A DNA stretch of 64,000 nt from Microvelia longipes. Lineage: Eukaryota; Arthropoda; Insecta; Hemiptera; Veliidae. The stretch is from NCBI GenBank assembly GCA_018340805.1, contig JACMZG010001913.1, forward strand, positions 26,478,099 through 26,542,098, in the 5' to 3' direction. Made by a program: the position numbers and the translations under genes. The notes beneath the pieces were generated by a model. The model searched no databases and was not told where the DNA came from. It saw only the letters and a list, made by a program, of their open reading frames with translations. The stretch's first letter is position 1. Each line of letters opens with the position of its first letter. Positions 46,241-57,444 of this stretch are shown here, piece by piece.

Positions 46241-49055
46241 AAACTAAGAAAAAAAATACAGACGAAAAGAATTTCCCTGAATAGTCCAGTATTCAAGGGG
46301 AAAAGTTAAATAAAAGATACAGGCATTTATCACTGTCTCAGACACATCTGTGGATTCAACACTCCATTAGTCTTTATTATGTTTTAACTGGTATTAACAC
46401 TCGGGAGCTGTTAAATTAATTGCTATACTGAAAAATAGGAAATGCGCTGGAATTCCTGCCGCCCTCCAGTTCTTCCTGGACGTATCAGTTACTTTAATAA
46501 ATCGCTATAGATCTAACGTATTGTGACAGTGGGACAACTTCATCTAACTCTAAATGACTTTACCGCAGAGCAAGGAAGGTGTAGTGTTAACTGTACGATA
46601 AAATGTGATCCACTGAATGACTGCCTGATGCTGGCTCGTTCTTGCTGATTTTAGTCTGAAATTATGTTTTGTCTTAGCTTAATCACTGGTATTATGAGAA
46701 ATTCTGTTATTATTAATTGAGAAACAAAACATTTATGCTTTTGTTTAAATATTTTATTAAACAATTACCTGATGCTAATAGCAAGCGAATTTTCATCAGA
46801 AAATGGCGTTATTGATATTCAGGTTATTTTAACAACAATAATATAAGTTTAACAAAATTGTATCAGGTAATATTGACACAGTTTGAGGCTGGAATCTGGT
46901 AGGGTGTGATGGTCGTATCTGGAATCCATCCACTTCTCAACTTACAGCAGATTACTCTAAGTTCAGCCACTTCTCTAATCACAGGTTCTCTTAGGCTTTA
47001 TGGTACAGCACAACAAAATAACAGTAGTAGTGCTAGTGCTATATTGTTTTCTCAAGTCTCTGGGTTTCAGTTCTCTATTCACAAGTTACTCTTGGATGCA
47101 GCCACTTGTAGATTTACTGGTTATTGTTACAGGTAATGTATTACTGTCTTATTAGACAATATTATAGTGCCTGTGTATTGTTTCATTATCTGTAAGTTGA
47201 CTCCCTGAAAATACTTTTGACTTTATACTGTTTTGAATTTTTGGATCCTCTCAGAAAATTGTATAGTTTTAAGAGTCCATTTTTGATTAACTTTTACGAA
47301 GATGGTATTTTAAAGATAAGAGATGTGGAGAATGCGAAGGGTAATAGAAGATTGAGAATTTTCGTCAACCCATTCCCATCCGGCAGACAATACCAGCTGT
47401 TACTTTTCTTGAGATAGAATCTTCAATTTTAACTTTATTAAAGACTGCTTATTGTTATTACAACCCATTACCTTTTATCACCCATTTACTCCCCATTTTC
47501 TTCAGCTTAAATACTATTCATTTCAACATTAATAGCGTAGTTCTTATTCCTGGTTCTACTAATGTACATGCTTTTATTACAAGACCAAAAGCTGTTCCAA
47601 ATATTATAAGAAATTTTCTGACAGGTCTCCCTTTCACAAACACTTCGAAACGCTTTGTCGCTAAGATTTCAGTTCTTTTATGAAAATAGAAATAAATGTA
47701 ATCGAAAAGCTGACCGATGGAGTTAATATTTGACACAAAAGTTAATCTATAAGTGGTGAATCCCCATTTTTTATACATCGACATTATTTTTAAACCTCGA
47801 TTACTTACTGTTTTTCGAAATACAAAACATCGCCAGAAAGACTAATGCATAAACAACTAGGAGTCATTCAAATTCCATACCATTTAACTTTAAGTTTTCA
47901 ATTTATTAGAATTAAATTTTTATTCATTGCAGGTCCATAGACCCAGAACTTGAACGGGGGCGAATCCACTTCCAGAGAGTGCGATGTTATTCTTTTTAGC
48001 CCTCCCCTCCCCCCTCCCCCAGCTGCAGATTTACGGTCGCGATACCTAAAATCATCGAAAATGATCGATTAGATCTGTCAAACTAACATATAATACGCTT
48101 TTATTCTTATGAATATTTTGTTTATCAAGTTCTTTATTGGTAAAAGTATACAAATTTATTTTGTGGGAACCGAGGCCTTATATTGTATTAGTTTTGGGAT
48201 AGTTTATGCCTTTGAGGTAAGAATCTAGTTTATTTTTTAGGTTGTGAGAGGCTTTGTTCGGTTTATGGAATTTTTTATAGAGATTTTAAATAGTTTGATA
48301 TTGTAGTGAATTTTCAAAGAGTGTTAAAGAGGGTTTCCTAGGAAATCTGTGGACTGAGTTTTAATGAATCAACCTGGCATTTGCCTGTAAAATTGAGAGA
48401 AACCATAGAAAATCTTAACTATAAGCTAAAATTTAGGTTATATTATAAATTCACTAAAATCGCATCTCCCTCCCCTTCATTACCCTAATCTCATAAGCTC
48501 ATTATTTCTTTAGAAATTCTCCACAATAAAAAAAAAATAAATGTAATAATATGAAAAAGTTTTAGAAAACCTATTAATGCTATTATACTACTTACATAAA
48601 TTTGGCTGAACATAACAATTTAAAACTTACATTACAATTTGCGATCAGGTTATATAACCACCTGTAAATAAAATCATCCGGCATACAATAATGCTTTAAT
48701 GATTTCCCTTACATTTTAGCCTGAATTTGAATGGCTTTTACCTCCAAGGGGGAGAATAAACAGGGTTTACAACCTGACTTTTAAAGTGTAAGGTTTTGAC
48801 AGGGTGTTATAAATTCCTCTCTGTTGTTACAGTCTGGCCAACTTAATTTAAATAAAAAACTTAATTTAGTCAGATTTTAGGAATATTTAAGTTGGCAGCG
48901 TTTTTAAAAATACTGCAGTTACTTTTAAAATGACTCGTATGTATTTACATACTTTTGGTTGTTAATTAAATCGTGTATTAATTATTAAACTTGTAGTGAA
49001 TTGTGTTCTTACTTTATTACTATTTTTTTATTGTTCTAAACAAGGATTTATAAAA
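46241..49055. other. Unique AT-rich DNA
   Basis: Frames of 66-88 codons (46,906 plus, 47,217 plus, 47,518-47,784 minus) carry no motif that I know. At 47,933, after a good acceptor (TTTTTATTCATTGCAG), 21 codons beginning SIDPELERGRIHFQRV run to TAG at 47,997; this could be a terminal exon but is too short to judge. A C-rich run lies at 48,002-48,021. Confidence 0.35.
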
Positions 49056-49057
49056 AT

Positions 49058-49988
49058 CCGGTACGGGGTACCTCGGAACTTTTTCTAACCACGTCTTATT
49101 ACGCTCGCCCTCAGCATATATACAATCCACCAAATTTATATTTAGCGAAATATAAATTGCATTTCAACATAAATTATATTCGCTTTCCTTATCCTTAGAT
49201 AAATAAATAATTTAGTTTCATTCCTAGCAGTCAGTCATCCAGTCCACTGACCTTGCTCGATGCTGCTTAACTTTTATGATCCAATAAAACCCATAGATAT
49301 ACTTGCCGTATTAAAATGATTGCAATTATTTATTGCATAAAAGGATGTAAAACTTATAAATTTGAATTCAATCGGATAATTTTTCGATTTTTTTACAAAT
49401 TTGTAAAAACGTTCACAAGCCATTTGATAAAAATGAACTGACGCTTTTATAAGAGTGCGGTTTGTCATATGTGCTATGCGTGCCAAATCACTAACCGATA
49501 AACAAATTATTCCACGTTTTATGGATATTCGAAATTTAAGAGCGGGTTAGTGACAATATAAAAAATATTTTTCGGATCGTACAACTAGACCTAAGTATTG
49601 TTTGCATGAGTGTGTGTGTGTGCATGTCTGTATGTATAAGTGTGTGCGTACGTGTCTGTTACCATTGTATCTCTCAGTGTATTTATATTAGAAAGTTAAA
49701 AACTATCAAAACAAAAACCAATCTTTGGGTCTAGTTATGCTATCCAGAAAATATTTTTTATGATGTCACTAACTAGCAATAATGACAGTAAAATAATTGA
49801 AAAATCACGTAACGCAGACAAATTAGTCTGAGCATTAACGAAGCAAGTCTGAAGACGTGTGGCTGTATTAATTTGGCGATTTGTAAATTCTGAGGACCAG
49901 CGAAGCGAGTCTAGAGTAGTGAGGATAAACGTAGCGAATCTGATGTGATGAGGAAAAGTTCCATGGTTCCAAGTACTCTATTGTTTTT
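49058..49988. repeat. Fold-back dimer of family A
   Basis: A plus-strand copy starts ATCCGGTACGGGGTACCTCGG at 49,056 and runs through AGTCAGTCATCCAGTCC and ACTAGACCTAAG to about 49,607. A minus-strand copy then runs from the GT-rich tract (49,608-49,655) through CAATCTTTGGGTCTAGTT and ends at TGAGGAAAAGTTCCATGG near 49,970. Both lack the 3' stem-loop and meet at the simple-sequence tract. Confidence 0.75.
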
Positions 49989-50086
49989 ATTTTCCCTTAA
50001 TTTTAATAATCTTGGCTTCGCCTCGAAGCCATTGCTGAGGGATTTATGCCTTGACTTTAGTCCATTCGAAAAAAACTACATATGAT

Positions 50087-50190
50087 AACACCGCAAAGGG
50101 CTAAGATGTCGAAGCGGATACCAGGCACGTAAATATGGCAACACCGCTAAGGGCTAAGATGTCGAACCAGATACCGGGCACAAAAATATG
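50087..50190. repeat. 53-bp tandem duplication
   Basis: AACACCGCAAAGGGCTAAGA at 50,087 returns as AACACCGCTAAGGGCTAAGA at 50,140, with GATGTCGAA and ATACCxGGCAC conserved after it. Confidence 0.8.
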
Positions 50191-50220
50191 ACGAGTTCTA
50201 TTATTGGATACAAGAATAGA

Positions 50221-50594
50221 ACACAGTTGACTGTGCGTACATTTAGTTGACTGTGCATACATTCAGTTGACTGTGCATACATTCAGTTGACTGTGCATAC
50301 ATTCAGTTGAATGGGCATACATTTAGTTGACTGTGCATACATTCAGTTGACTGTGCATACATTCAGTTGACTGTGCATACATTTATTTGACTGTGCATAA
50401 ATTCAGTTGACTGGGCATACATTCAGTTGAATGGGCATACATTCAGTTGAATGGGCATACATTTAGTTGACTGTGCATACATTCAGTTGACTGTGCATAC
50501 ATTCAGTTGACTGTGCATACATTTAGTTGACTGTGCATACATTCAGTTGAATGGGCATACATTTAGTTGACTGTGCATACATTCAGTTGACTGT
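50221..50594. repeat. 20-bp minisatellite, 18.7 copies
   Basis: Every unit is exactly 20 bp, consensus ATTCAGTTGACTGTGCATAC. Variants are ordered: a unit with AATGGGCATAC is followed by one starting ATTTAG in three places (50,301, 50,441 and 50,541). There are no spacers, so it is not a CRISPR array. No reading frame of interest. Confidence 0.95.
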
Positions 50595-50599
50595 AGTAC

Positions 50600-51225
50600 A
50601 GAATATGAGAGTTTGTTTTACAGAATATTCAAATTATTTATTATAGGACTGAAACGAACCATTTAACGGCAAGAGAATTAGTAAAGTGAAAAAACCAAAA
50701 CAAAGCGGGACGAGGTGACAAAAAAACTCATTACTTTTTTAATCTTGGTTCCAGAAAAATGGGGAATTATTCCCGGGGAAATGTGGGCCGGAGGGTATTA
50801 CCATGCTTTCTATTTTTACCCAAGATAGTGTAAAAACACGAGTAACGAAAATAGTTAAAAATAATGCTTTTTTCCTACCGGTGGGAAAAACGAAGAGTAC
50901 AAAAAAATGGTCGGTTTTAAACAAAACAAGAGGTTTAATGTTTTTAACATTAATTTTTTACAAGATAAGGCCTTATGTGGGATAGGGTGGGGGCGGTCGG
51001 GTTGAATTAAGGTATCTCATTTATTTTGAGATGTTTATAATTTATAAAAAAGAGTGCTATGTTGACTTTACTAAAACCCGATGGTTTCAGCTCGAGGCTA
51101 AAAGCTTAAGTCTAAATTTTTGCTGGCTGTAATATCGAGCTTCCATTAGCTTCCCTGAAGTCAAGTATCACCCACTTTGACGTACTATGCTTGCAGTAAC
51201 CTCCTAAGAACCAAAAAGAAAAAAA
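50600..51225. other. Unique DNA with opposed 60-codon frames
   Basis: Frames at 50,803-50,985 (plus) and 50,739-50,924 (minus) overlap and match nothing I know. No repeat family. Confidence 0.4.
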
Positions 51226-51227
51226 TA

Positions 51228-51795
51228 TCAGGTACGGGGTACCTCGTTATTTCTTCTCAGTAGTTTGGATTTCATTCGTCATCATAATGTCTTGTTACCA
51301 AAGCTTCAGGTAATATTAGTCTTTCTTCACTCGACCCTCTGATAAAGTAAGCCAATGTCTAGGGTGTATATTTTTACTTTTCCCCAATTATAACGAAGGT
51401 ATGTAGGAAAAGTATTGTGTTTGCAAAAAAAGTTCGAAACCGGGATGACACCGTAATTATCCATTTAAAGTGTTTTTAAGGCCTCCTGAGTGGTTTTTTC
51501 AAAGTTGTGTGTTTGTATGTGTGTGTTATCATTGTAGTTCCCAGGTATTTCTGTTAGCGAATTAAAAAACTTTGATCATAAATCAGTCTACCACTACCAC
51601 CATATGCTTTGGGTAGTTATGACGTTCTAAGGACGAGTGGAGCGAGTCTGAAGTCATAACCATCCAGATATTGGATTAATATTTTACTTTGAGGTTGAGC
51701 CTAGTGAGACCAGAGTTAGCTTTTAATAAATATTACATTCCGAGGTCGAGTGAAGGTCCGACGTTGTAAAGAAAAATATCATGGTCCCTTACCCG
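51228..51795. repeat. Opposed family A copies
   Basis: A plus-strand head begins ATCAGGTACGGGGTACCTCG at 51,228 and stops near 51,340. A minus-strand copy runs from the 3' stem-loop (TATAACGAAGGTATGTAGG, 51,390) through GAGGCCTCCTGAGTGG-like text, a GT tract (51,507-51,527) and the head, ending at TACCCGATT near 51,795. The copy has an internal deletion. Confidence 0.75.
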
Positions 51796-52980
51796 ATTCA
51801 ACAACATTGTATTTAATACGCATTTTTGTCATAAGAAGTGTTAGAGGGGGGGGGGCTTAATTCTGAAGCCCTTTTCTTACGTTTCTACTGGTTACGTGAA
51901 TTAGATGAAGAAGGATTTCACGTTAGTTTCATGTACTGCCCACTTATCACTGTTTCTTATAAATATACTTTTATTTATATTACCTATATTACCGAAGTGA
52001 TAAAAGTAGTTTAGTAGGTGACACGGTCAACTCAAGCAGCTAAACAATAAAATATGCATAATTTCCTTTGTAAATGGCAAATAAGAACTAGAAAGATGAA
52101 AGATTAGAAAGATTTTATCGCCAGATGAAAATCCTAAGGAGTAAAGATGGAACCCGGAATCCAGTGTACAGTAAGGAACCACTTAACTCATTAAGCTTCA
52201 GACACAGAGAAGGTTTAGTAGGTTAAGAGTCATAATCTCGCTAATCATAGGGAGAATTGTTCTCACCAGATGTCAGGGTTGATGAGTACTTGAAAGCCTC
52301 TTGTATCTTGAAAGATTAAGTCATTGGAGTCGAGATATGTTATATCCTCTTGACTTCAATCAATTTCAGTCATATATCGATCTCAATACTGAATATATTG
52401 TCATGTTTTACAAATCTGGAATACGCTTATGAGTGAGATTACAAGTAATTAATGATAAAACAGCTATCGTAGGTACTTGATGTTGGATATGAATATTACT
52501 GGATCGGTTTCAGCATAACGGCACCATCAGCAGGCAGAGTAACACTCAAGCCCCGCCTGCTGATGTTGACAATAGAATCGACAAATATCAATAGTAGCTG
52601 ATTTTTCAATTGATCCTTTAACTTGCTGTAAATTTAACTTCTTTAATTGGTCAACTTCAGAGTTCTGGACTGCCCCAAAATATGGATAAGACAATGAAGA
52701 CTTCGGTTCATCTTTGATTTGTAATTGCTTGTTTTCCAGATCATTTATGTCTTTGAAAAGAAACAATAAAGCAATATCAAAAATGATTGATACTTATTAT
52801 ACTTTGGCATTAATATAATCAAAGATATATTATCTCGTCATAAATCGATCTTATTTTTAGTAGATCATGTTTAGTAACCTTTTTGATTCTTTTCTTACAA
52901 GCTACCTCTAAAATGTTTTACAAGATTTAATATGATGTAAATATCTCCAATCTTATACTCAAGCCGGTTCTTATTGTTTA
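51796..52980. other. Unique DNA with a hairpin and one frame
   Basis: G10 at 51,846-51,855. CATCAGCAGGC (52,525-52,535) and GCCTGCTGATG (52,555-52,565) form an 11-bp hairpin. A minus frame of 79 codons (52,527-52,766) contains DEPKSSLSYPYFGAVQNSEV and DQLKKLNLQQVKGSIEKSA; it has less biased composition than most frames here, but I cannot name it and its end lies in the hairpin. Confidence 0.35.
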
Positions 52981-52984
52981 ATAA

Positions 52985-53250
52985 TCAACAATTAAGTCCT
53001 GTATATTAAGCCACCTTCGTGGTCGAGGTCGTTAGAGCGTTAGTATTTATACTAACCTTTGACACCACGGAGGTCTGGGGTTCGCAGCCCAGGTTACGCT
53101 CTCAGTTTATACATAAGATTTTGTCAAATAATATTTCGCCCTCTTTAGGATTATACTTTGAGTGTAACGGCCATTATTATATAAGTCGGCATACTAAGAG
53201 TATCGGCCATTATTATTATTATTATATAAGTCCTAGATACTTATAAATAG
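52985..53250 (+). repeat. tRNA-derived SINE with A and B boxes
   Basis: TGGTCGAGGTCGTTAGAGCG (53,021-53,040) matches the A-box region of many tRNAs, and GGGGTTCGCAGCCC near 53,088 is close to a B box. The distance fits a tRNA head. GTTACGCTCTC and a TTTCGCC segment follow, as in the copy at 1,110-1,400. CGGCCATTATTATATAAGTC is duplicated at 53,168 and about 53,215. No acceptor pairing, so not a functional tRNA. Confidence 0.6.
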
Positions 53251-53430
53251 CATTAAAATCCCAATTTAACGAGCATAGTTGGTTCACTGTATAAAGCTCC
53301 CCAAGTACAAAAAGAAATACATTTGTTGTGTATCATGTAAAATAGCTAACAATTGTTACATATACTCTGGAAACTCTACTGACACTAAATAGAATTTATA
53401 TACCATCTCACAAATTCCTACAACAAAATA

Positions 53431-53570
53431 TCACACATACACACACGCAAATGTATCTTGACCGATCAGTAAAAAAAGGACAAGACCAATGAACATAACG
53501 GATATATTTTGGGCCATCCCTAACAATATAGGTTGATGGACACTCACACACACACACACACGCACGATGT
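53431..53570. repeat. Two CA-rich tracts
   Basis: CACACATACACACACGC at 53,432-53,449 and a (CA)n tract at 53,543-53,565. ATGGACA and TGTCCCT flank the second tract as an imperfect inverted pair. Confidence 0.7.
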
Positions 53571-53814
53571 CCCTATACAGTGAGGTAGACACTTCTTGGA
53601 CAAAATATGTTGGACCCTAACATCAGTTACTTACCCCTAACCTACTGCTTAGGGGATCCTAAATCTTTAGGGTCCTTTCAAGGGATATTTGTAAGGGTCA
53701 GAGACAGGGGGTGGAGGAAGAGACATATTGGTTGTAAGAAAATAACTCAAGATGTAAAAAGATAAAAATGTTTTCGGACCAAGAGAAAAATCTTAGTGCA
53801 TTTTCTTTAGAAAA

Positions 53815-53872
53815 AAATCGTTTATGTGGTCAAACGGATTTTCTTTGGATGTATGTCACTGTCACATACCTA
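53815..53872 (+). repeat. Diverged family B head
   Basis: GTGGTCAAACGGATTTTC then TTTGGATGTATGTCACTG aligns with GTGGTCCGCATG..GAATTTCCTTTGGATGCGTGTTTCCGTG. The GC-richer stretch that follows (53,950-54,050) is unassigned. Confidence 0.35.
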
Positions 53873-54139
53873 ATAAAGCAAGTAGCGTGTTTGAAATTGA
53901 TAGTGGCATCAGCCACGAGGGCAATACCGAACATGTTAATTACTCAACCTCCAAGATCGTAGGTGCCTCGGCTCATGATCCAAGTATTGGCTGGGCCCCG
54001 TAGGACCAAACGTAAGCTCGTGAAACTGTATAAGCTCAATCCTATCTGAACTGCCAACATTATTTACCACTATTTGTTGCAAATTATATGAGTACAAAAA
54101 ATTATCTATATCATTTAATGATACGTTTTTAGGGTTATT

Positions 54140-54665
54140 TCTTAGACGTTCGTTTATTGTTAATAAATGTTAATTTATTGCTATTAATGGTTTGTTCTTT
54201 GTCAAACAGAAATTCTTATTAAATGATCGTTTTATCGTAAAAAAATTGTGATAAATTGCTATTTTACCAATAAACGTTTGTTTATTGCTTAGGTTCTCAA
54301 ATATTAAGCATTTGTTTATTGAAGACTCAGCTACCGTCGATGCTTGATGTAACCAGCAAGTATCGATATTATAATAATATTACTTCTTTAAGTGTGTTTA
54401 TTGTTTAAAATCTTAGTTATTAAACATTTGTTAGGTGTTTATTTTCTGTGATATTAAAAATTTGTTTATTGTTTTGTTCTGTAAACAATATTTCCTTTAT
54501 TTGATAATAAAGGAAACTTATAAAACTTATAATAGTAACCGCAACAAACTTCTTATAAATATAATAATAATACAAAAACTTATTTGTTTTATAGCTTAAT
54601 TTCATAGTAATGAAACGTTTGTTTGTTGATTATTTTCTTAGCTATTAAAAGATTGTTATTTCCGT
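54140..54665. repeat. Degenerate dispersed motif array
   Basis: TTAAACATTTGTTTATTG-like 18-mers recur at about 54,155, 54,268, 54,305, 54,420, 54,455 and 54,607 with irregular spacing and divergence. It looks like a decayed minisatellite. The core TGTTTATT also fits forkhead-type sites. The 61-codon minus frame here is a by-product. Confidence 0.5.
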
Positions 54666-55800
54666 GGTTCTTAGAAGAAAGGAATGATAAGACAGAAGGA
54701 TAGGAAATTCGTCCGGCTTGCAACATAGATATTACTTTATCCTGGTAGATTTTTATCCTCGACAACATTTTACTCTGTGTCCTTTCCTGAAAAACCGCTA
54801 TGCCTAATTTAAGGCCACTCGCAATTCATAAGTATTACCGTGGTGGAAATCAGAGTTATTGTTCGCCTTGATAAGGTTGTAAAATATGCTGCGTAGGTTT
54901 TAATATTTTTTAGTGTTAGTTAGAAAGTAACACTGAGTCAGAGTATCTTAGAAGCGCTTATATTATTGATATGAGATAAAAGTCTAAATCTTGATGAAAA
55001 TTCTTCAAAAAAGCTAGATAGAATTCATCTGGAGGACTTAAGTGCTAACATTAATGAAGAATTGTTGAAAAAGTCTGATACTTCAGAAATTTGTCTAAGA
55101 AATTCAGTTTCGGTACGCTTGTTCTCACCTTTTCCAACTAACTTCAAGTATTCTTATTTTTTTGTCTAAAGCATAGGTTGATACTTGAGACTCACTGATG
55201 CTAAAGCACCTTCATATTGGCCTTGGCGGCTTTATTTCCAATGGCAAGTAAACACGGCCATATATTTGCGTTAACGTCAAAAATGATAAGCTGCAAAATG
55301 TCAGATCTTGTATTTCTATTGGTCAATGTCAGGTTTAGTTTTGCATATCCTTCAAATTTGACAAACGTTTTCGTAGAGGAGATAATTCCCTTTCTGATAT
55401 AACTCAAATTAAAGATTTCTTAACTCAGATTCTGATACTTTATGTTGTAACCTAATGCTTTGGTTACATTAATTTTCTTAGTTTTTAAGAAAAAAATATA
55501 AGACAACAAAAAAATTGAGATCTGTTCAAATAAGGGTAATTTATTTTATATACGGGTAGAGGCAGTAATGAAGATTAAATACAGTTTAACTGTGAATGTA
55601 TCTGTGAGGCTTAGTGCTTGGTATAGGGGTCAGGACAGACGGAGTGGTGGTTAGTAAGCGAAACAGAGACGGAAGATGAAACAGACATCAATGTCCAGTG
55701 CTTTGGAGTTGCCGCAACTCTCTAATCAGCGTATGCAAATACAGAATATAAAGAGGATTTAAACTCTAAGTAAATGAAGCTATGCTGATAAGTAGCTTTA
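54666..55800. other. Unique DNA, no clear gene
   Basis: Opposed frames at 55,201-55,407 (68 codons minus, 61 plus) overlap. The minus one has a weak retroelement-protease look (FEGYAKLNLTLTNRNTRS) but lacks an active-site triad, so I make no call. Confidence 0.3.
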
Positions 55801-55810
55801 TGTATGCTTT

Positions 55811-55870
55811 TGAGGTAGTCTAATGGTAGATGCACTTTATACTCATAACACAAACAACACCTGTCTTTCT
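55811..55870 (+). repeat. Possible tRNA-like remnant
   Basis: TGAGGTAGTCTAATGGTAGA has an A-box-like core (TAGTCTAATGG). ATACTCATAAC downstream resembles an anticodon loop with CAT, as in elongator tRNA-Met. No B box can be seen, so it is a pseudogene or SINE head at best. Confidence 0.25.
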
Positions 55871-56109
55871 GTAAAGGATTGCTTCAGCGAATAACCCACT
55901 TTCCACATCATTAAGAACAAACACCACTCTTAGATGCTGTGCTTGCAAGAAACGTGATCATTCATCCATAAAATATTTGAACAATTGTTAGCGAATTTTC
56001 ACCAGGAAATTGCGCTTATGAGGTGATTTAATTAACGATTGTAGGGATATATTTAAAAAATATACATATATCTTAACATAGTTTATAAGTATGTTATAAA
56101 TATATACAA

Positions 56110-56240
56110 ACATAAATGCATATCTCGCACAATTATATTGTGTCAACTATTCACGTTTTGCAAAACTCGGTAGTATCAAATGATATTAATGCATATATTT
56201 AATAACCAGGCAAAAATGTTTGTTCCTATTAAAACCCAGG
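56110..56240 (+). repeat. Family D dispersed repeat, copy 2
   Basis: ATTGTGTCAACTATTCACG, TTTTGCAAAACTCGGTAG and TATCAAATGATAT match copy 1 at 1,543-1,592 closely. Confidence 0.65.
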
Positions 56241-56284
56241 TTGATATAAGTAATTTATTACTCCTTTTTTTTTATTAAGATCGT

Positions 56285-56400
56285 TATTTTCTGATGCTGT
56301 AATTAATGAAACCGGATCGGAGTGGATACAAACACTCTACATAACCGAAATTTAAAGAAAAAACCGTGGTAAATAACCGGAAATATAAAAAAAATTGTCC
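56285..56400 (-). repeat. Diverged family B body fragment
   Basis: AATGAAACCGGATCGGAGTGG, ACACTCTACATAACCG, AAAAAACCGTGGTAAATAACC follow the family B body (AATGAAACCGGTCCGAAGTCG ... AAAAAACCATTGTAAATTACC) in the orientation of locus 2. Confidence 0.55.
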
Positions 56401-56702
56401 GAAAATAAAATAGAATTTTATATAAATAAAATTTCTTTCGTTAAATTTACACAACATAAGGCAGGCGAATTCTCATCATAAATGCTTGCTTCTTGCTCCG
56501 CAATCCTGTATTTTCCAGTCAATAAATAAATAGATTATTTCAGTCTAAGTATATTTTTATAATCATCCATATTAACAATTGTTGTAATCCGTATTGGCCA
56601 TATGCATATGGCTCATGACCCATTCTGGTCACACATCAAATAGTAATTACTTCTAAAATAGTTCTTTTTCATGTTTACAACCTTATACGAAAACTTGTTA
56701 TA

Positions 56703-57444
56703 ACCTTCCTGGAACTTTTTCTCATCATATGGGATTCGCTAATTGCATTTATTCCCAGCGGTCACCCATCCAGGCAATGACCTCGCTCGATAATACTTTA
56801 TAACCCAACAATAATTGTAGATACACTTGTAAAACGAAATTTAGTATACTTATGTATTACGCTAGGAGATACACTTGTAAAACGAAATTTAGTATAGTTA
56901 TGTATTACGCTAGGAGATACACTTGTATTAAATTTTATCTTAATTAGATTATTTCCTGATTTTTAACATTTTTTAAAAAATAATAATGTAATACATACGT
57001 TTATAAAAATGTAAGGTATTTGATAAACATTAATTAATGACTTAACATATTTGTTTATCGTTGGTTCTATACGTGACTACATTTGTGCTAAATTTCAACT
57101 CGATCAAAACATTTTTCCTTATATCGATGAATTTTGGCTGAGGCATTATTGCGGTTACTGCCGTTTTCAAGATATTATTTTCTAATAATATATATAATAA
57201 TATAGGATAGCACAATTAGACCTAAAGATTGTTTTTCATACCAAGTTTCAACTCTCAAGCATAAATACACTGGGAGCTACAATAATAAAAGGCACACACA
57301 CAACAGACAGACAACTTAGTAAAAACAACTCAGGAAGTCTTAATAACATCTGAAACGCATAATTCAGGGGAAATATCGGTTTCGGATTCTTAGTGCGAAC
57401 ACAATACTTTTTATTTGTACCTCCGGTATAAACGATGATAGGTG
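56703..57444 (+). repeat. Family A repeat, near full length, with internal duplication
   Basis: Head (GGAACTTTTTCTCATCATATG), AGCGGTCACCCATCCAGGC, body, CACACACACAACAGACAGAC tract (57,294-57,313), TCTGAAACGCATAATTC, and a terminal stem-loop around GTACCTCCGGTATAAAC. A 48-bp segment beginning ATACACTTGTAAAACGAAAT is duplicated exactly in tandem apart from one base (56,821-56,868 and 56,869-56,916). Confidence 0.8.

Noticed and set aside
50221..50594. CRISPR-like regular repeat
   Set aside because: Units are 20 bp and directly abut, with no unique spacers, in eukaryotic DNA.
55201..55407. Retroelement protease-like fragment on the minus strand
   Set aside because: Spacing vaguely recalls the second half of a Ty3-type protease, but no D-[ST]-G motif or downstream reverse transcriptase is present.
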